From contig NZ_JABTYE010000008.1 in the NCBI RefSeq assembly GCF_013314895.1, positions 143,015 through 207,014 of the forward strand: a stretch of 64,000 nucleotides of DNA. Direction: 5' to 3'. Below the pieces are notes generated by a model. It was not told where the DNA came from. It saw only the letters and a program-made list of their open reading frames with translations, and ran no database searches. Below are positions 16,649 to 25,329 of this stretch, piece after piece (position 1 is the first letter of the stretch; every line of letters begins with the position of its first letter). Source of the stretch: Cupriavidus gilardii. Lineage in GTDB: Bacteria > Pseudomonadota > Gammaproteobacteria > Burkholderiales > Burkholderiaceae. The position numbers and the translations under genes are program-made.

Positions 16649-19174
16649 TCAGTCTCCGAGCGCGGCCAGATCGAACTTCGCGGACGCGTTCGCAGGCGAG
16701 CCGGCGGCCGTCTGCGTCATTCGCTGCGCGAGATGCTGTGCGGATTCGGGCAGGGCCGACGTCGCCAGCACAGGCTCGGCCGCGACCTTCGCGGCGGGCA
16801 TTGCTTCGGCCGCTGCGTCGTTTTGGTTCCGCACGGCCGTAGCCTCGGCGGCGGGACGGCCGGGGAAGTTTTCCAGCACGTCGAGCAGGGCCAGCAGGCG
16901 GCCCAGCCCCTCGAGCAGCGCGGCCGCGCCCGGCACCGCATCCCTGGCGGCGGCACGGCCTGCCAGGCCGGCGAGGCAATCGATCGCCGCCGCGTCCGGC
17001 GCATGGGCCAGCCGCAATGCGGTCATGCCGGCTTGCAGCGCGACCAGCGCATCGACGTCAAAGGCTTGCGGCGACGTGCCGGCCGGACGGCCGAGATGGT
17101 CCAGCGCATGACGCAGCGTGCGGCATTGCAGCGCCGCGGCCTCGCCCCAGCGCGCCCACTGGGCGAGCTGTGCGCCGGCACCGGCGAGCGCCGGATCTGC
17201 CAGCAGATAGTCGACGGCCAGCGTCTGGCCGCTGACTCGCTCGATGGTGCGCACCACCAGCAGCACGGCGTCGATGCCGCCCTCGGTGGCGGCGCTGCGC
17301 GCCGCGCGCGCCTGTCCTTCGATCACGCGCACCCGGGTCTGTGCGATCCATTGCACCGCGTCGCGGTCGCGCCAGCGCAGTTCGGCCTGCGCGTGGAAGG
17401 TCAGCGTGTCGGCCAGCGCATCGAGCTTCCATGCCGTGCCATCGCACAGCACGCGGGCGCTCTTGCGCGCGCAAGCCAGCCAGCGTTCGCCGCTCGACTG
17501 CCAGCGTTGCAGCGCGGCGCCGGCCGGCATCGTGTCGAGCAGATGCACGACGGTCCGGCGCGCGGCCAGCGCGGCACGCCAGTCGGCCATCTCTTCATCC
17601 CAGCCGCTGGCCTGCGCCGTGCGCACCAGCGGCGTGACGGTGGCCATCAACGGTATGCCGTCGCGATCGCCGAGCCACAGCGTGTGCTGCCAGGGCTGCG
17701 GCGCGCGGCGGCCCGGCACCGCGCACGGCAGCGTCACGGAGGCGGACAGCACGAAGTGTTCGCAATGGCGGCTGGCGTCCTGGCAGACGGCATCGCGGAC
17801 CTGGCGGACCAGCGGTCGCAGTTCGGTGCGGGCGCCACGGCCAGACCACAGCTCGCGCAGCAGCGCAAAACCATAGGGGCCCTCGCGCAGCGCGTTGACG
17901 CAGGCGCCCACGGCATGGCCGCTGTCGGCGATCGTTCGAAGCACGTCGTGCGCTTCGTTGCGGGCGCCGTGGCCGGTGTCGCCGGCATCGTCGCTGCCTT
18001 GTGCGGCCAGCGCGCGACGCGCGGCCTGCGCATCGGCGAACACCGAGCCGCGGCGCGGCATCAGGAAGGCGCGCTCGACCAGTGCGTCGCCGCGTGCCAG
18101 TTCCAGATGCTCGGGCACGCGCTGGCCGGTCGAGGCGTAGAAGACCGGCAGCCGGTGCCGGATCACCACGTCGAGCACCGAACCGAGGTGGGTGGCTTCG
18201 TCGAGCTTGCTGATGATGCAGCCGTCGATGCCGGCGCCCGGCGCGGCGTCGTGGCGGTAGGCGTGCACCACCTCGTTGAGCGTATCGCCGTGGCTGGCGC
18301 CGTTGAGCAGCAGCACGCGCTGCACCGGCGCGGGCACGCCGGCCAGCATCGCGATCTGCTCGGACAGATTGCGGTCGCGCTGGCTCATGCCGACGGTATC
18401 GATGATGACCAGATGCTTCTGCGACAGTGCGCCGAGCGCGAAGCGCAGGTCGGCGGCGTCCTTGACCGCATGCACGGGCACGCCGAGGATGTCGCCGTAG
18501 ATGCGCAGTTGTTCGTGCGCGCCGATACGGAAGGTGTCGGTGGTCAGCAGCGCCAGCTTGTCGGCGCCGTGCTTCAGCACGAAGCGGGCGGCCAACTTGG
18601 CGGTGGTGGTGGTCTTGCCGACGCCGGTCGGGCCGACCAGCGCGAGCACGCCGCCCTGACCGAACAGGGCGTCTTCGTCGGCCAGCACCGGCACCTTGCT
18701 GGCGATCTCCTGGCGGATCCAGCCCATCGCCGCGGGGCGATCGTAGCCGGCCGGCAGCCGCGCCAGCAGCGTGCGCGCCAGTTGCGCGGAAAAGCCCGCG
18801 CCCACCAGCCATTCGAACAGCGACTCGCGCAGCGGATCGGCGGCGGCGGCCGGCACGGCAGGGACCGCGATGCCCGACAGCTGCCGCTCGATCAGCGCGC
18901 GCATCGATTGCAGTTCGCCGCGCAGGTCGCCCAGCGCGTCCTGCTCGCGGGCCTCGGCCTCGAAAGCCGGTGCGGAAATCGGTGCCGGCATCGCCGGCTG
19001 ATAGGCCGGCGCGCTGCTCGACAGCGTGTCGAGCTCGGTGTCGCTCATCGCGACGATCTCCACGCCGCCCTCGACGGTACGGTTCGACAGCACCACGGCG
19101 TCGGGACCCATCGCCTCGCGCACCCGACGCAGGGCTTCGCGGCCGGTGGCCGCCACAAATTTGGCTACGCTCAT
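16649..19174 (-). CDS. flhF: Flagellar SRP-like GTPase FlhF with a long C-terminal extension
   Basis: FlhF sets flagellar position. From MSVAKFVAATGREALRRVRE the protein has 841 residues, clearly longer than the usual 400-550. Residues 1-170 are the basic N-domain and helical bundle. The GTPase spans about 175-380: P-loop GPTGVGKTTTTAK at 181, TTDTFRIGAHEQLRIYGDI, DTVGM (usually DTAGM) and SKLDE. Residues from about 385 to 841 form an Ala/Arg-rich extension that I do not recognise. An upstream frame opening (to 19384) has no conserved start. The leader is about 250 nt and carries an FlhDC-type promoter. Confidence 0.93.
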   Translation of the reverse strand: MSVAKFVAATGREALRRVREAMGPDAVVLSNRTVEGGVEIVAMSDTELDTLSSSAPAYQPAMPAPISAPAFEAEAREQDALGDLRGELQSMRALIERQLSGIAVPAVPAAAADPLRESLFEWLVGAGFSAQLARTLLARLPAGYDRPAAMGWIRQEIASKVPVLADEDALFGQGGVLALVGPTGVGKTTTTAKLAARFVLKHGADKLALLTTDTFRIGAHEQLRIYGDILGVPVHAVKDAADLRFALGALSQKHLVIIDTVGMSQRDRNLSEQIAMLAGVPAPVQRVLLLNGASHGDTLNEVVHAYRHDAAPGAGIDGCIISKLDEATHLGSVLDVVIRHRLPVFYASTGQRVPEHLELARGDALVERAFLMPRRGSVFADAQAARRALAAQGSDDAGDTGHGARNEAHDVLRTIADSGHAVGACVNALREGPYGFALLRELWSGRGARTELRPLVRQVRDAVCQDASRHCEHFVLSASVTLPCAVPGRRAPQPWQHTLWLGDRDGIPLMATVTPLVRTAQASGWDEEMADWRAALAARRTVVHLLDTMPAGAALQRWQSSGERWLACARKSARVLCDGTAWKLDALADTLTFHAQAELRWRDRDAVQWIAQTRVRVIEGQARAARSAATEGGIDAVLLVVRTIERVSGQTLAVDYLLADPALAGAGAQLAQWARWGEAAALQCRTLRHALDHLGRPAGTSPQAFDVDALVALQAGMTALRLAHAPDAAAIDCLAGLAGRAAARDAVPGAAALLEGLGRLLALLDVLENFPGRPAAEATAVRNQNDAAAEAMPAAKVAAEPVLATSALPESAQHLAQRMTQTAAGSPANASAKFDLAALGD

Positions 19175-19436
19175 GTTTCGCGACCCTTGTTTCAGCGGGA
19201 TCCAGCGGCACCGCCGGTCATGGCAATGAATCGGTGTTCGGTTGTCCGGCACCGCGGCATGGCATGGCGGTGCCGCGATGGTGTCGGCGTACGGCCGACG
19301 GGCGCCGGCCGGTCTGTTGTCGCGCGGTGGCAGCGGGCGTCTCGCGCAGGGAAGAGAAGCGGGACGTTGCGGGGATCGCCGCATTCGGCCATCGATACCA
19401 CGTTGCGAAGCGGCAGCCGGCCTCCTCGACGTATCG

Positions 19437-19442
19437 ATTATG
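19437..19442 (-). promoter_or_regulatory. -10 hexamer of flhF operon promoter
   Basis: CATAAT on the minus strand, 24 nt from the FlhDC-type box, giving a predicted start near 19430 and a leader of about 255 nt before flhF. Confidence 0.5.
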
Positions 19443-19465
19443 CGAGCGGGAGTCTTGTGCTATTG

Positions 19466-19502
19466 GGCTGAATAGGCGGGGGATTGCGGCGCTATTTGGG
19501 CG
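19466..19502. promoter_or_regulatory. Probable FlhDC-binding box upstream of flhF
   Basis: On the plus strand GGCTGAATAGGCG and CGCTATTTGGGCG flank the spacer GGGGATTGCGG. From GAATAGG to GGGCG the sequence is identical to the box before flhB. It lies in the 470-nt spacer between the flhA terminator and flhF, so the flhF-flhG-fliA-flhE unit has its own class II promoter. Confidence 0.72.
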
Positions 19503-19570
19503 ATGACGACACCGCATGGCCTCGTCTCAGGGTTAACGGCAGCGCGCGGCATTTCTTTCGGCCCGTGATG

Positions 19571-19606
19571 AAAAACAGGCGACGGAGAGTGCCCCCGTCG
19601 CCTGTT
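19571..19606 (-). terminator. Intrinsic terminator after flhA
   Basis: A perfect 12-bp stem (AACAGGCGACGG with CCGTCGCCTGTT, 9-nt loop) is followed on the minus strand by a run of five T (plus-strand AAAAA at 19571-19575). It lies 38 nt beyond the flhA stop and separates the flhB-flhA operon from the flhF operon. Confidence 0.8.
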
Positions 19607-19644
19607 CGCGCCGCGTATGCGACGCCGGCCCGGTCGAAATCAAC

Positions 19645-21732
19645 TCAGCCCGCGCCGCCGATCATCGCGGTGATACGGATGTTGCGGTTGTCCGGCACCT
19701 CGGAGTGCGACAACACCCGCAGTTGCGGCATGGTCCGTCGCAGGAAGCGGGACAGCAGCGGCCGCAGCGCATGCGGGACCAGCAGCACCGGGTCCAGACC
19801 CAGTTGTTCCTGGCGTGCCACCGCACCCTGCGCCTGCTGCAGCAGCGCATCGGCCAGGCCAGGTTCGATGCTGCCGCCCGAGTTCAACGCCTGCGACAGC
19901 ACGCGCTCCAGGCCGGCGTCGAGACCGATCACCTGCAGGTCGGCGCCGTTCGGGAACCACTGCTGCGTGATCGCGCGGCCCAGTGCCATGCGCACCAGCG
20001 CGGTCAGCTCGTTCGGGTCGCTGATCTTCGGCGCATGTTCGGCGATCACTTCGAGGATGGTGCGCATGTCGCGGATCGGCACGCTTTCGTCCAGCAGGTT
20101 CTGCAGCACCTTCTGCAGTGCCGTCAGCGTGATGGTCTTGGGCACCAGATCCTCGGTCAGCTTCGGCGACTCCTTGGCGATGCGGTCCAGCAGTTGCTGC
20201 ACTTCCTGGCGGCCCAGCAGCTCCGCCGCATGCTGATGAATCAGATGGTTCAAATGCGTGGCGACCACGGTGCTGGCATCGACCACGGTATAGCCGAGCG
20301 CCTGCGCCTGTTCCTTGATGCCGCTGTCGATCCAGACCGCCGGCAGGCCGAAGGCCGGGTCGCGCGTCGGCGTGCCGGGCAGCGTGCCGCTGACCTGGCC
20401 CGGATCGATCGCCATCCATTGGCCCGGCACGGCCTCGCCGTAGCCGATCTCGACGCCCTTGAGCGTGATGCGGTAGGCGTTGGGCTTCAGTTCCAGGTTG
20501 TCGCGGATATGGACCACCGGCACCAGGAAGCCGACCTCCTGCGCCACCTTCTTGCGGATGCTCTTGATTCGGCCCAGCAGCTCGCCGTTCTGCGCGCGGT
20601 CGACCAGCGGAATCAGCCGGTAGCCGACCTCCATGCCAAGCGGATCGACCAGCGTGACGTCGTCCCAGGTGGCCTCGGTGTTCTCGTTCGCCAGCGCCGG
20701 CGCCCGCTCTTCCCGCTTGGCGGTCTGCCTGGCCGCCAGCTTGCGCTTGCCGACATAGGTGCCGAACCAGATCAGGCCCCCGGCCAGCAGCAGGAAGGCG
20801 ACGTGCGGCATGCCGGGAATGATGCCGAGCAGGCCGATGATGCCGCCCGTCAGATACAGCACGCGCGGATCGGAGAACAGCTGGCCGGTCAGCTGCTCGC
20901 CGACGTCCTGCTCGTTCGACACGCGCGAGACGATGACACCGGCCGCGGTCGAGATCACCAGCGCCGGAATCTGCGCGACCAAACCATCGCCGATGGTCAG
21001 CAGCGTGTAGTTGCGCACCGCCGTCGAAAAGTCCAGGTCGTGCTGGATCATGCCGACCACCATGCCGGCAAAGACGTTGATGAACATGATCAGCAGGCCG
21101 GCGATCGCGTCGCCGCGCACAAACTTGCTGGCGCCGTCCATCGCGCCGTAGAAGTCCGATTCCTGCGCGACTTCGGCACGGCGCTTGCGCGCGCCCTCCT
21201 CGTTGATCAGGCCGGCGTTCAGGTCGGCGTCGATCGCCATCTGCTTGCCCGGCATCGCGTCCAGCATGAAGCGCGCGCCGACCTCGGCGATCCGGCCCGC
21301 GCCCTTGGTGATCACCATGAAGTTGATCACCACCAGGATCGCGAACACCACGATGCCGACCGCGAAGTTGCCGCCGACCAGGAAGTGGCCGAAGGCCTCG
21401 ATCACCTTGCCGGCGGCGTCCGGACCCTTGTGGCCCTCGAGCAGCACCACGCGGGTCGACGCGACATTCAGCGACAGCCGCAGCAGCGTGGAGAACAGCA
21501 GCACGGCCGGAAACGCCGCGAAGTCCAGCGGCCGCTGCGTGTACATGCCGACCAGCAGCACCATGATCGACAGCGCGATATTGAAGGTGAACAGCAGATC
21601 GAGCAGGAACGGCGGCAGCGGCAGCACCATCATGCCGAGGATCATCACGATCAGCAGCGGCCCGGCCAGTGCCTTCAGCTGACCGGCGGACTGCCCGGCA
21701 GGCAGTCGGAACAGCGAATTCAGTGCATTCAT
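19645..21732 (-). CDS. flhA: Flagellar export gate protein FlhA
   Basis: FlhA is the large inner-membrane export-gate subunit of the flagellar type III system. The 695-residue protein begins with a membrane domain of about eight helices. The FHIPEP-family motif RLSLNVASTRVVL is followed by a soluble C-terminal half that receives substrates (DPLGMEVGYRLIPLVDRAQN, MRTILEVIAEHAPK). The length matches the family (690-700). Its ATG overlaps the flhB stop by 4 nt, indicating translational coupling. Confidence 0.97.
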   Translation of the reverse strand: MNALNSLFRLPAGQSAGQLKALAGPLLIVMILGMMVLPLPPFLLDLLFTFNIALSIMVLLVGMYTQRPLDFAAFPAVLLFSTLLRLSLNVASTRVVLLEGHKGPDAAGKVIEAFGHFLVGGNFAVGIVVFAILVVINFMVITKGAGRIAEVGARFMLDAMPGKQMAIDADLNAGLINEEGARKRRAEVAQESDFYGAMDGASKFVRGDAIAGLLIMFINVFAGMVVGMIQHDLDFSTAVRNYTLLTIGDGLVAQIPALVISTAAGVIVSRVSNEQDVGEQLTGQLFSDPRVLYLTGGIIGLLGIIPGMPHVAFLLLAGGLIWFGTYVGKRKLAARQTAKREERAPALANENTEATWDDVTLVDPLGMEVGYRLIPLVDRAQNGELLGRIKSIRKKVAQEVGFLVPVVHIRDNLELKPNAYRITLKGVEIGYGEAVPGQWMAIDPGQVSGTLPGTPTRDPAFGLPAVWIDSGIKEQAQALGYTVVDASTVVATHLNHLIHQHAAELLGRQEVQQLLDRIAKESPKLTEDLVPKTITLTALQKVLQNLLDESVPIRDMRTILEVIAEHAPKISDPNELTALVRMALGRAITQQWFPNGADLQVIGLDAGLERVLSQALNSGGSIEPGLADALLQQAQGAVARQEQLGLDPVLLVPHALRPLLSRFLRRTMPQLRVLSHSEVPDNRNIRITAMIGGAG

Positions 21733-22871
21733 GCGCGGCTTTCCGGTACGGCGAGTTCATCGGGCACCGGCAGGCCGGTCGGGGCCTCGGGCAGCGGCCC
21801 GTTGGCGTGGTGCCAGTGTTTCAGTTGATAGACCCAGGCCAGCACCTCCGCGACGGCGGTGTACAGCCCGGACGGGATCTCGTGGCCCAGTTCGACATGC
21901 CGGTGCAGCGCGCGCGCCAGCGGCGGCGCGGACAGGATGGGCACGCGATGCTCGGCGGCCAGTTCGCGGATGCGGGCGGCCACCTCTTCGGTGCCCTTGG
22001 CGACTACGCGAGGGGCGCCCATGCGGCCCTCTTCGTAGCGCAGCGCCACGGCGAAGTGGGTCGGGTTGGTGACCACCACGTCGGCCTTGGGCACTTCGGC
22101 CATCATCCGGCGCCGCGCCATCTGGCGTTGCAGCTGACGGATGCGGCCCTTGACGTGCGGGTTGCCCTCGCTTTCCTTGTGCTCCTGCTTGACCTCTTCC
22201 TTGGTCATGCGCAGCTTCTTGAAGTAATCGAAGAACTGCCAGGGCACGTCGATCGCCGCGACCAGCAGCAGCGAGCCGGCGGCCAGCGCACAGCACAGCA
22301 GCACCAGTTCGAGCAGGCGCAGCAGCGCCTCGTGGATCGGGGCGTTCATCAGCGCCACCGCATCGGGCAGATGGCGCCACAGCACCCAGAAACCCACGCC
22401 GCCCACCAGCAGCGACTTGGCGACGGCCTTGGTCAGCTCGACCAGCGACTGCATCGAGAACAGCCGTCCCAGTCCCTTGAACGGGGACAGCCGCGAGAAA
22501 TCGGGCATCAGCGACTTGGTGGAGAACAGCCACCCGCCCAGCGCCAACGGCGCCAGCAGTGCCGCGACGGCAAACAGCAGCAGCAGAGGCAGCACGCCCA
22601 GCAGCGATTCCCACACCAGTTGCGCGAAGCCAGCCAGCATGCGGGCCGGATCGTGGGCCACCGCGGGCTCGAACGACAGCGCCGCCCGCATCACGGTATC
22701 GAGCTTGCGCCCCAGCATGCCGCCCAGACCCCACAGCCCGGCGACGCCGGCCATCAGCATCACGAAGGTGCCGAGCTCGCGCGAACGCACCACCTGCCCC
22801 TCCTCGCGCGCCTTTTCCAGGCGCCGGGGTGAGGCGGGTTCGGTTTTTTCGAGATCGCTTTCTTCGGACAT
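21729..22871 (-). CDS. flhB: Flagellar export switch protein FlhB
   Basis: FlhB is the self-cleaving specificity switch of the export gate. The 380-residue protein has four membrane helices and the cleavage motif NPTH at 269-272 (VTNPTHFAVALRYEEG). The start at MSEESDLEKTEPASPRRLEK is the conserved N-terminus. The leader is only about 40 nt, with an FlhDC-type box and a GATAAT hexamer upstream. The divergent neighbour is the F-box-like gene, and flhA follows with a 4-nt overlap. Confidence 0.97.
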   Translation of the reverse strand: MSEESDLEKTEPASPRRLEKAREEGQVVRSRELGTFVMLMAGVAGLWGLGGMLGRKLDTVMRAALSFEPAVAHDPARMLAGFAQLVWESLLGVLPLLLLFAVAALLAPLALGGWLFSTKSLMPDFSRLSPFKGLGRLFSMQSLVELTKAVAKSLLVGGVGFWVLWRHLPDAVALMNAPIHEALLRLLELVLLCCALAAGSLLLVAAIDVPWQFFDYFKKLRMTKEEVKQEHKESEGNPHVKGRIRQLQRQMARRRMMAEVPKADVVVTNPTHFAVALRYEEGRMGAPRVVAKGTEEVAARIRELAAEHRVPILSAPPLARALHRHVELGHEIPSGLYTAVAEVLAWVYQLKHWHHANGPLPEAPTGLPVPDELAVPESRA

Positions 22872-22915
22872 GGCCGCTCCGTGGCGAAGCGGCATGCTGC
22901 CCTTCGACCGGGTCG

Positions 22916-22921
22916 ATTATC
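22916..22921 (-). promoter_or_regulatory. -10 hexamer of flhBA promoter
   Basis: GATAAT on the minus strand (5 of 6 of TATAAT), 24 nt from the FlhDC-type box. Predicted transcription start near 22909. Confidence 0.55.
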
Positions 22922-22944
22922 GGAGCGGGGGTGCCGGAGTATTA

Positions 22945-22981
22945 GGGCGAATAGGCGGGGGATTGCGGCGCTATTTGGGCG
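22945..22981. promoter_or_regulatory. Probable FlhDC-binding box between flhB and the F-box-like gene
   Basis: On the plus strand AGGGCGAATAGGCG and CGCTATTTGGGCG flank GGGGATTGCGG. On the minus strand the first half reads CAAATAGCG, close to the FlhDC half-site. The 310-nt spacer also serves the divergent F-box-like gene, which starts at 23182. Nothing else is recognisable in it apart from an imperfect TTCG-N16-TTCC pair at 23133-23156. Confidence 0.72.
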
Positions 22982-23181
22982 ATGGCAGGGGCCTGCCGCC
23001 AACGCGGATCGCCCCCCGGACCGGCCAGGCGAGCCCGACCGGCCGGGTCCGGCCCCATTGGGCAACCTTCCAATCGGATCTGCAGGAGCCAGCCGATTTG
23101 CGCAAGCGGCTCGTCCGCGCTTGCCAAATTCTTTCGGCTTCGTCCTCACCGGTTCCCTGCCCCTCGATCCTGGAGAACACC

Positions 23182-25287
23182 ATGCCGCTCGAGTTCGTCA
23201 TCTCGTCGTCCGGCGCAGCGATCGCCGCCGCGTCGCGACATCCCGCCCCACCCGCTTCAGACGGCATTGCCATGCCGCCGGAAGCGGGCCGGATCAGGCT
23301 CGACACACTGCCAAAGTGCGTGCTCGCGCAGGTGGCCGGGCGGCTCGACGCCGGGGCGACGGTCGCGCTGTGCCGCGCCTCGAAGCGCCTGCATGCCGCG
23401 CTGGAACGCGACTTCGCCGCGCCGATCCGGCTTGCCGAGCGTCTGCCGTGGATCGTTGCCAATGGCGCCTTTCAGCGCTGGCTGCGCGACGCCCAGCAGA
23501 TCGCGCCCGCGCAGCTTCACCGGTTGCCGGTGATGGCGCAGCTGCAGCACCTCCATCCGGACCTCCGCCAGCGGGCGCTCGGTGCGATGCTGTCGACGCT
23601 GTCCACCACGCCACCGGCGCAGCGTGCGGACAGCTTCGACACAGTGCTCGCGCTGGCGCGCGCGAATCGTGTGGGCCCGTTGACGGACTGGATCCGGTCG
23701 GCACCCGGCGGCGAGTTTCGCCTGCGGGGTACGGCCGAATGGGTCGAGCTCGCACTGACGCTGCCCGCGTGCGGGTGCACGGCGATGCTCGATGCGCTCG
23801 CCATCCGGCTCTCGCGCGAGAACGTCGGCCAGTGGAGAGACTTGCTCGATGCCATGCTGGCCCGCGCCCGCACCATGCGCGGCCCCGACCAGCGCGCCGC
23901 GCTGCTGACCGCGCTGGCACGGGCGCTGGCGCGGCCGTTCGTCGATATCGGCGGCATGCCGTGGCGCGCCGCGCTGTGGCACGAGGCGCTGCACCAGTGC
24001 GGCTCGCTGCCATCCGCGATGCGGCTGCCGATCTGGGTCGAACTGGCCAAAGGCGCCGCGCACGAACTCTCCGCGGCCGCCGACGGCGACGTAGCGGCGC
24101 AGCCCGCCGATACCTGCTGGCACAGCATCATCGAGGTCATCGCGCGTCAGATGACCCCGGCGCAAGCCAGCGAGGCGATGGTCGCCATGGTGGAGGCGGT
24201 GGATGGGCATGCCGAACTTGCCGACGACGTGGGGCCGTTGATCGCGCTGATGGCAGCGGCGAGCCGGCTGCCCGACCCGCTGGCCGTGCCGGTGCTGACC
24301 CGCGTGATCGAGCAGGCGCATCGCAACGCCTCCAGCGAAGTGTTCCGGTCAATATGGATTGCCGTATTCGATGCTTCCCATGCTCTGGAGCCCGTGCTGC
24401 AGCAGAAGGTGTTGGGCGCGCTGGGCCAGCGCCTCGGCTACGCGGACGGCATGGTCGACCGCTGGCTCGCGCTGACCGAGCGCGTGGCCGCGCTGCCCAC
24501 GGCGCTGCGGTTCCGGCCCCTGCTGGACGTGCTCCACAGCGAAATGAATCCGGAGTTGCCGGCCGCGATCACGGTGCCGCGTCTGATGACGCTGCTCGAC
24601 GGTTTCGACGACGACGACCGTCCCACGATGCTGGCGGCCATGATGCACGTGTACAACGACGACCTGCCCTCGTGGCGCGCCATGGTCCATGCCGCAGTTC
24701 AACTGCCGTTGCGCCAGCGGCTCGGGCCATTTCTCGCTATCGCACAGAATCTGGCCACCGGTTGTGCGCTGCCCGAGGTGGGCACCCCGCTGGCGGCGCG
24801 CCCCTACGAGGTGTCGTTTGCCACCTGGCCGACGGCCGAGCCGCAGGCGCGGCGCCAGTTCACCGAGCTGCTTGGCATGCTGACCTGGGCCGACCGCGGC
24901 GCCCTATTGCTGTCGCTGGCACCTTGCGCCCACTTCGACAGGATGATCTGGCTGATCGAGGAAGGCATGCAGCTTCCCCGCAGCGGGCGGCACGAAGTCA
25001 GGCTGTTGACGACGCTGGCCGAGCGGGCCAACCGGCTGACCGACATCAACGACGCCGTCCGGATCCTGCCGGCGTTGGCGCGCGCCATCTGCACCTTGCC
25101 GCCCGATCAGTGCGCCTCGGCGGTGTACTGGCTCGCCGATGCCTGCGCAAAGCACAACCTGAGGGGCTTGTTCGACCCGGTGCGCGACCGCTTTGACCGC
25201 GTGCTGCCGAGCGAGGACAGTCGGCCGGGCCCGCTGGCGCGCGGCGCTCTCAAACGGAAGGCGCCGGTGCCGGACATCGACGGCTGA
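23182..25287 (+). CDS. F-box-like, helical-repeat protein; possible secreted effector
   Basis: I do not recognise this 701-residue protein as a whole. Residues 40-79 read LDTLPKCVLAQVAGRLDAGA then TVALCRASKRLHAALERDF, which fits the eukaryotic F-box pattern (LPxxxLxxIxxxL...SKxLxxxL). The rest is helix-rich in irregular 35-45-residue blocks (for example PLLDVLHSEMNPELPAAITV), suggesting ARM/HEAT-like repeats. There is no signal peptide or membrane span. The start has TGGAGAA 5 nt upstream. Codon bias resembles the neighbours. It lies divergent to flhB and convergent to cheZ. F-box proteins in bacteria are typically effectors injected into host cells (GALA family of Ralstonia); that role here is inference. 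Confidence 0.6.
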   Translation: MPLEFVISSSGAAIAAASRHPAPPASDGIAMPPEAGRIRLDTLPKCVLAQVAGRLDAGATVALCRASKRLHAALERDFAAPIRLAERLPWIVANGAFQRWLRDAQQIAPAQLHRLPVMAQLQHLHPDLRQRALGAMLSTLSTTPPAQRADSFDTVLALARANRVGPLTDWIRSAPGGEFRLRGTAEWVELALTLPACGCTAMLDALAIRLSRENVGQWRDLLDAMLARARTMRGPDQRAALLTALARALARPFVDIGGMPWRAALWHEALHQCGSLPSAMRLPIWVELAKGAAHELSAAADGDVAAQPADTCWHSIIEVIARQMTPAQASEAMVAMVEAVDGHAELADDVGPLIALMAAASRLPDPLAVPVLTRVIEQAHRNASSEVFRSIWIAVFDASHALEPVLQQKVLGALGQRLGYADGMVDRWLALTERVAALPTALRFRPLLDVLHSEMNPELPAAITVPRLMTLLDGFDDDDRPTMLAAMMHVYNDDLPSWRAMVHAAVQLPLRQRLGPFLAIAQNLATGCALPEVGTPLAARPYEVSFATWPTAEPQARRQFTELLGMLTWADRGALLLSLAPCAHFDRMIWLIEEGMQLPRSGRHEVRLLTTLAERANRLTDINDAVRILPALARAICTLPPDQCASAVYWLADACAKHNLRGLFDPVRDRFDRVLPSEDSRPGPLARGALKRKAPVPDIDG

Positions 25288-25329
25288 GTGCGACGGCCGT
25301 TGCGTTGGTGCCCCGGCGCGCGACAGGCT

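Noticed and set aside
16640..19471. Plus-strand open frame of 943 codons opposite flhF/flhG
   Set aside because: It mirrors the codon structure of the true minus-strand genes (His/Arg/Gly/Gln-rich translation, no domains). Such antisense frames arise from G/C at third positions.
19705..21828. Plus-strand open frame of 707 codons opposite flhA
   Set aside because: Antisense shadow of flhA, which has the FHIPEP motif and full family length; the shadow has no recognisable domain.
23133..23156. hrpII box (TTCG-N16-TTCG) ahead of the F-box-like gene
   Set aside because: The second half is TTCC, and TTCG is common in this composition; too weak to list as a regulatory site, although worth noting beside the effector hypothesis.
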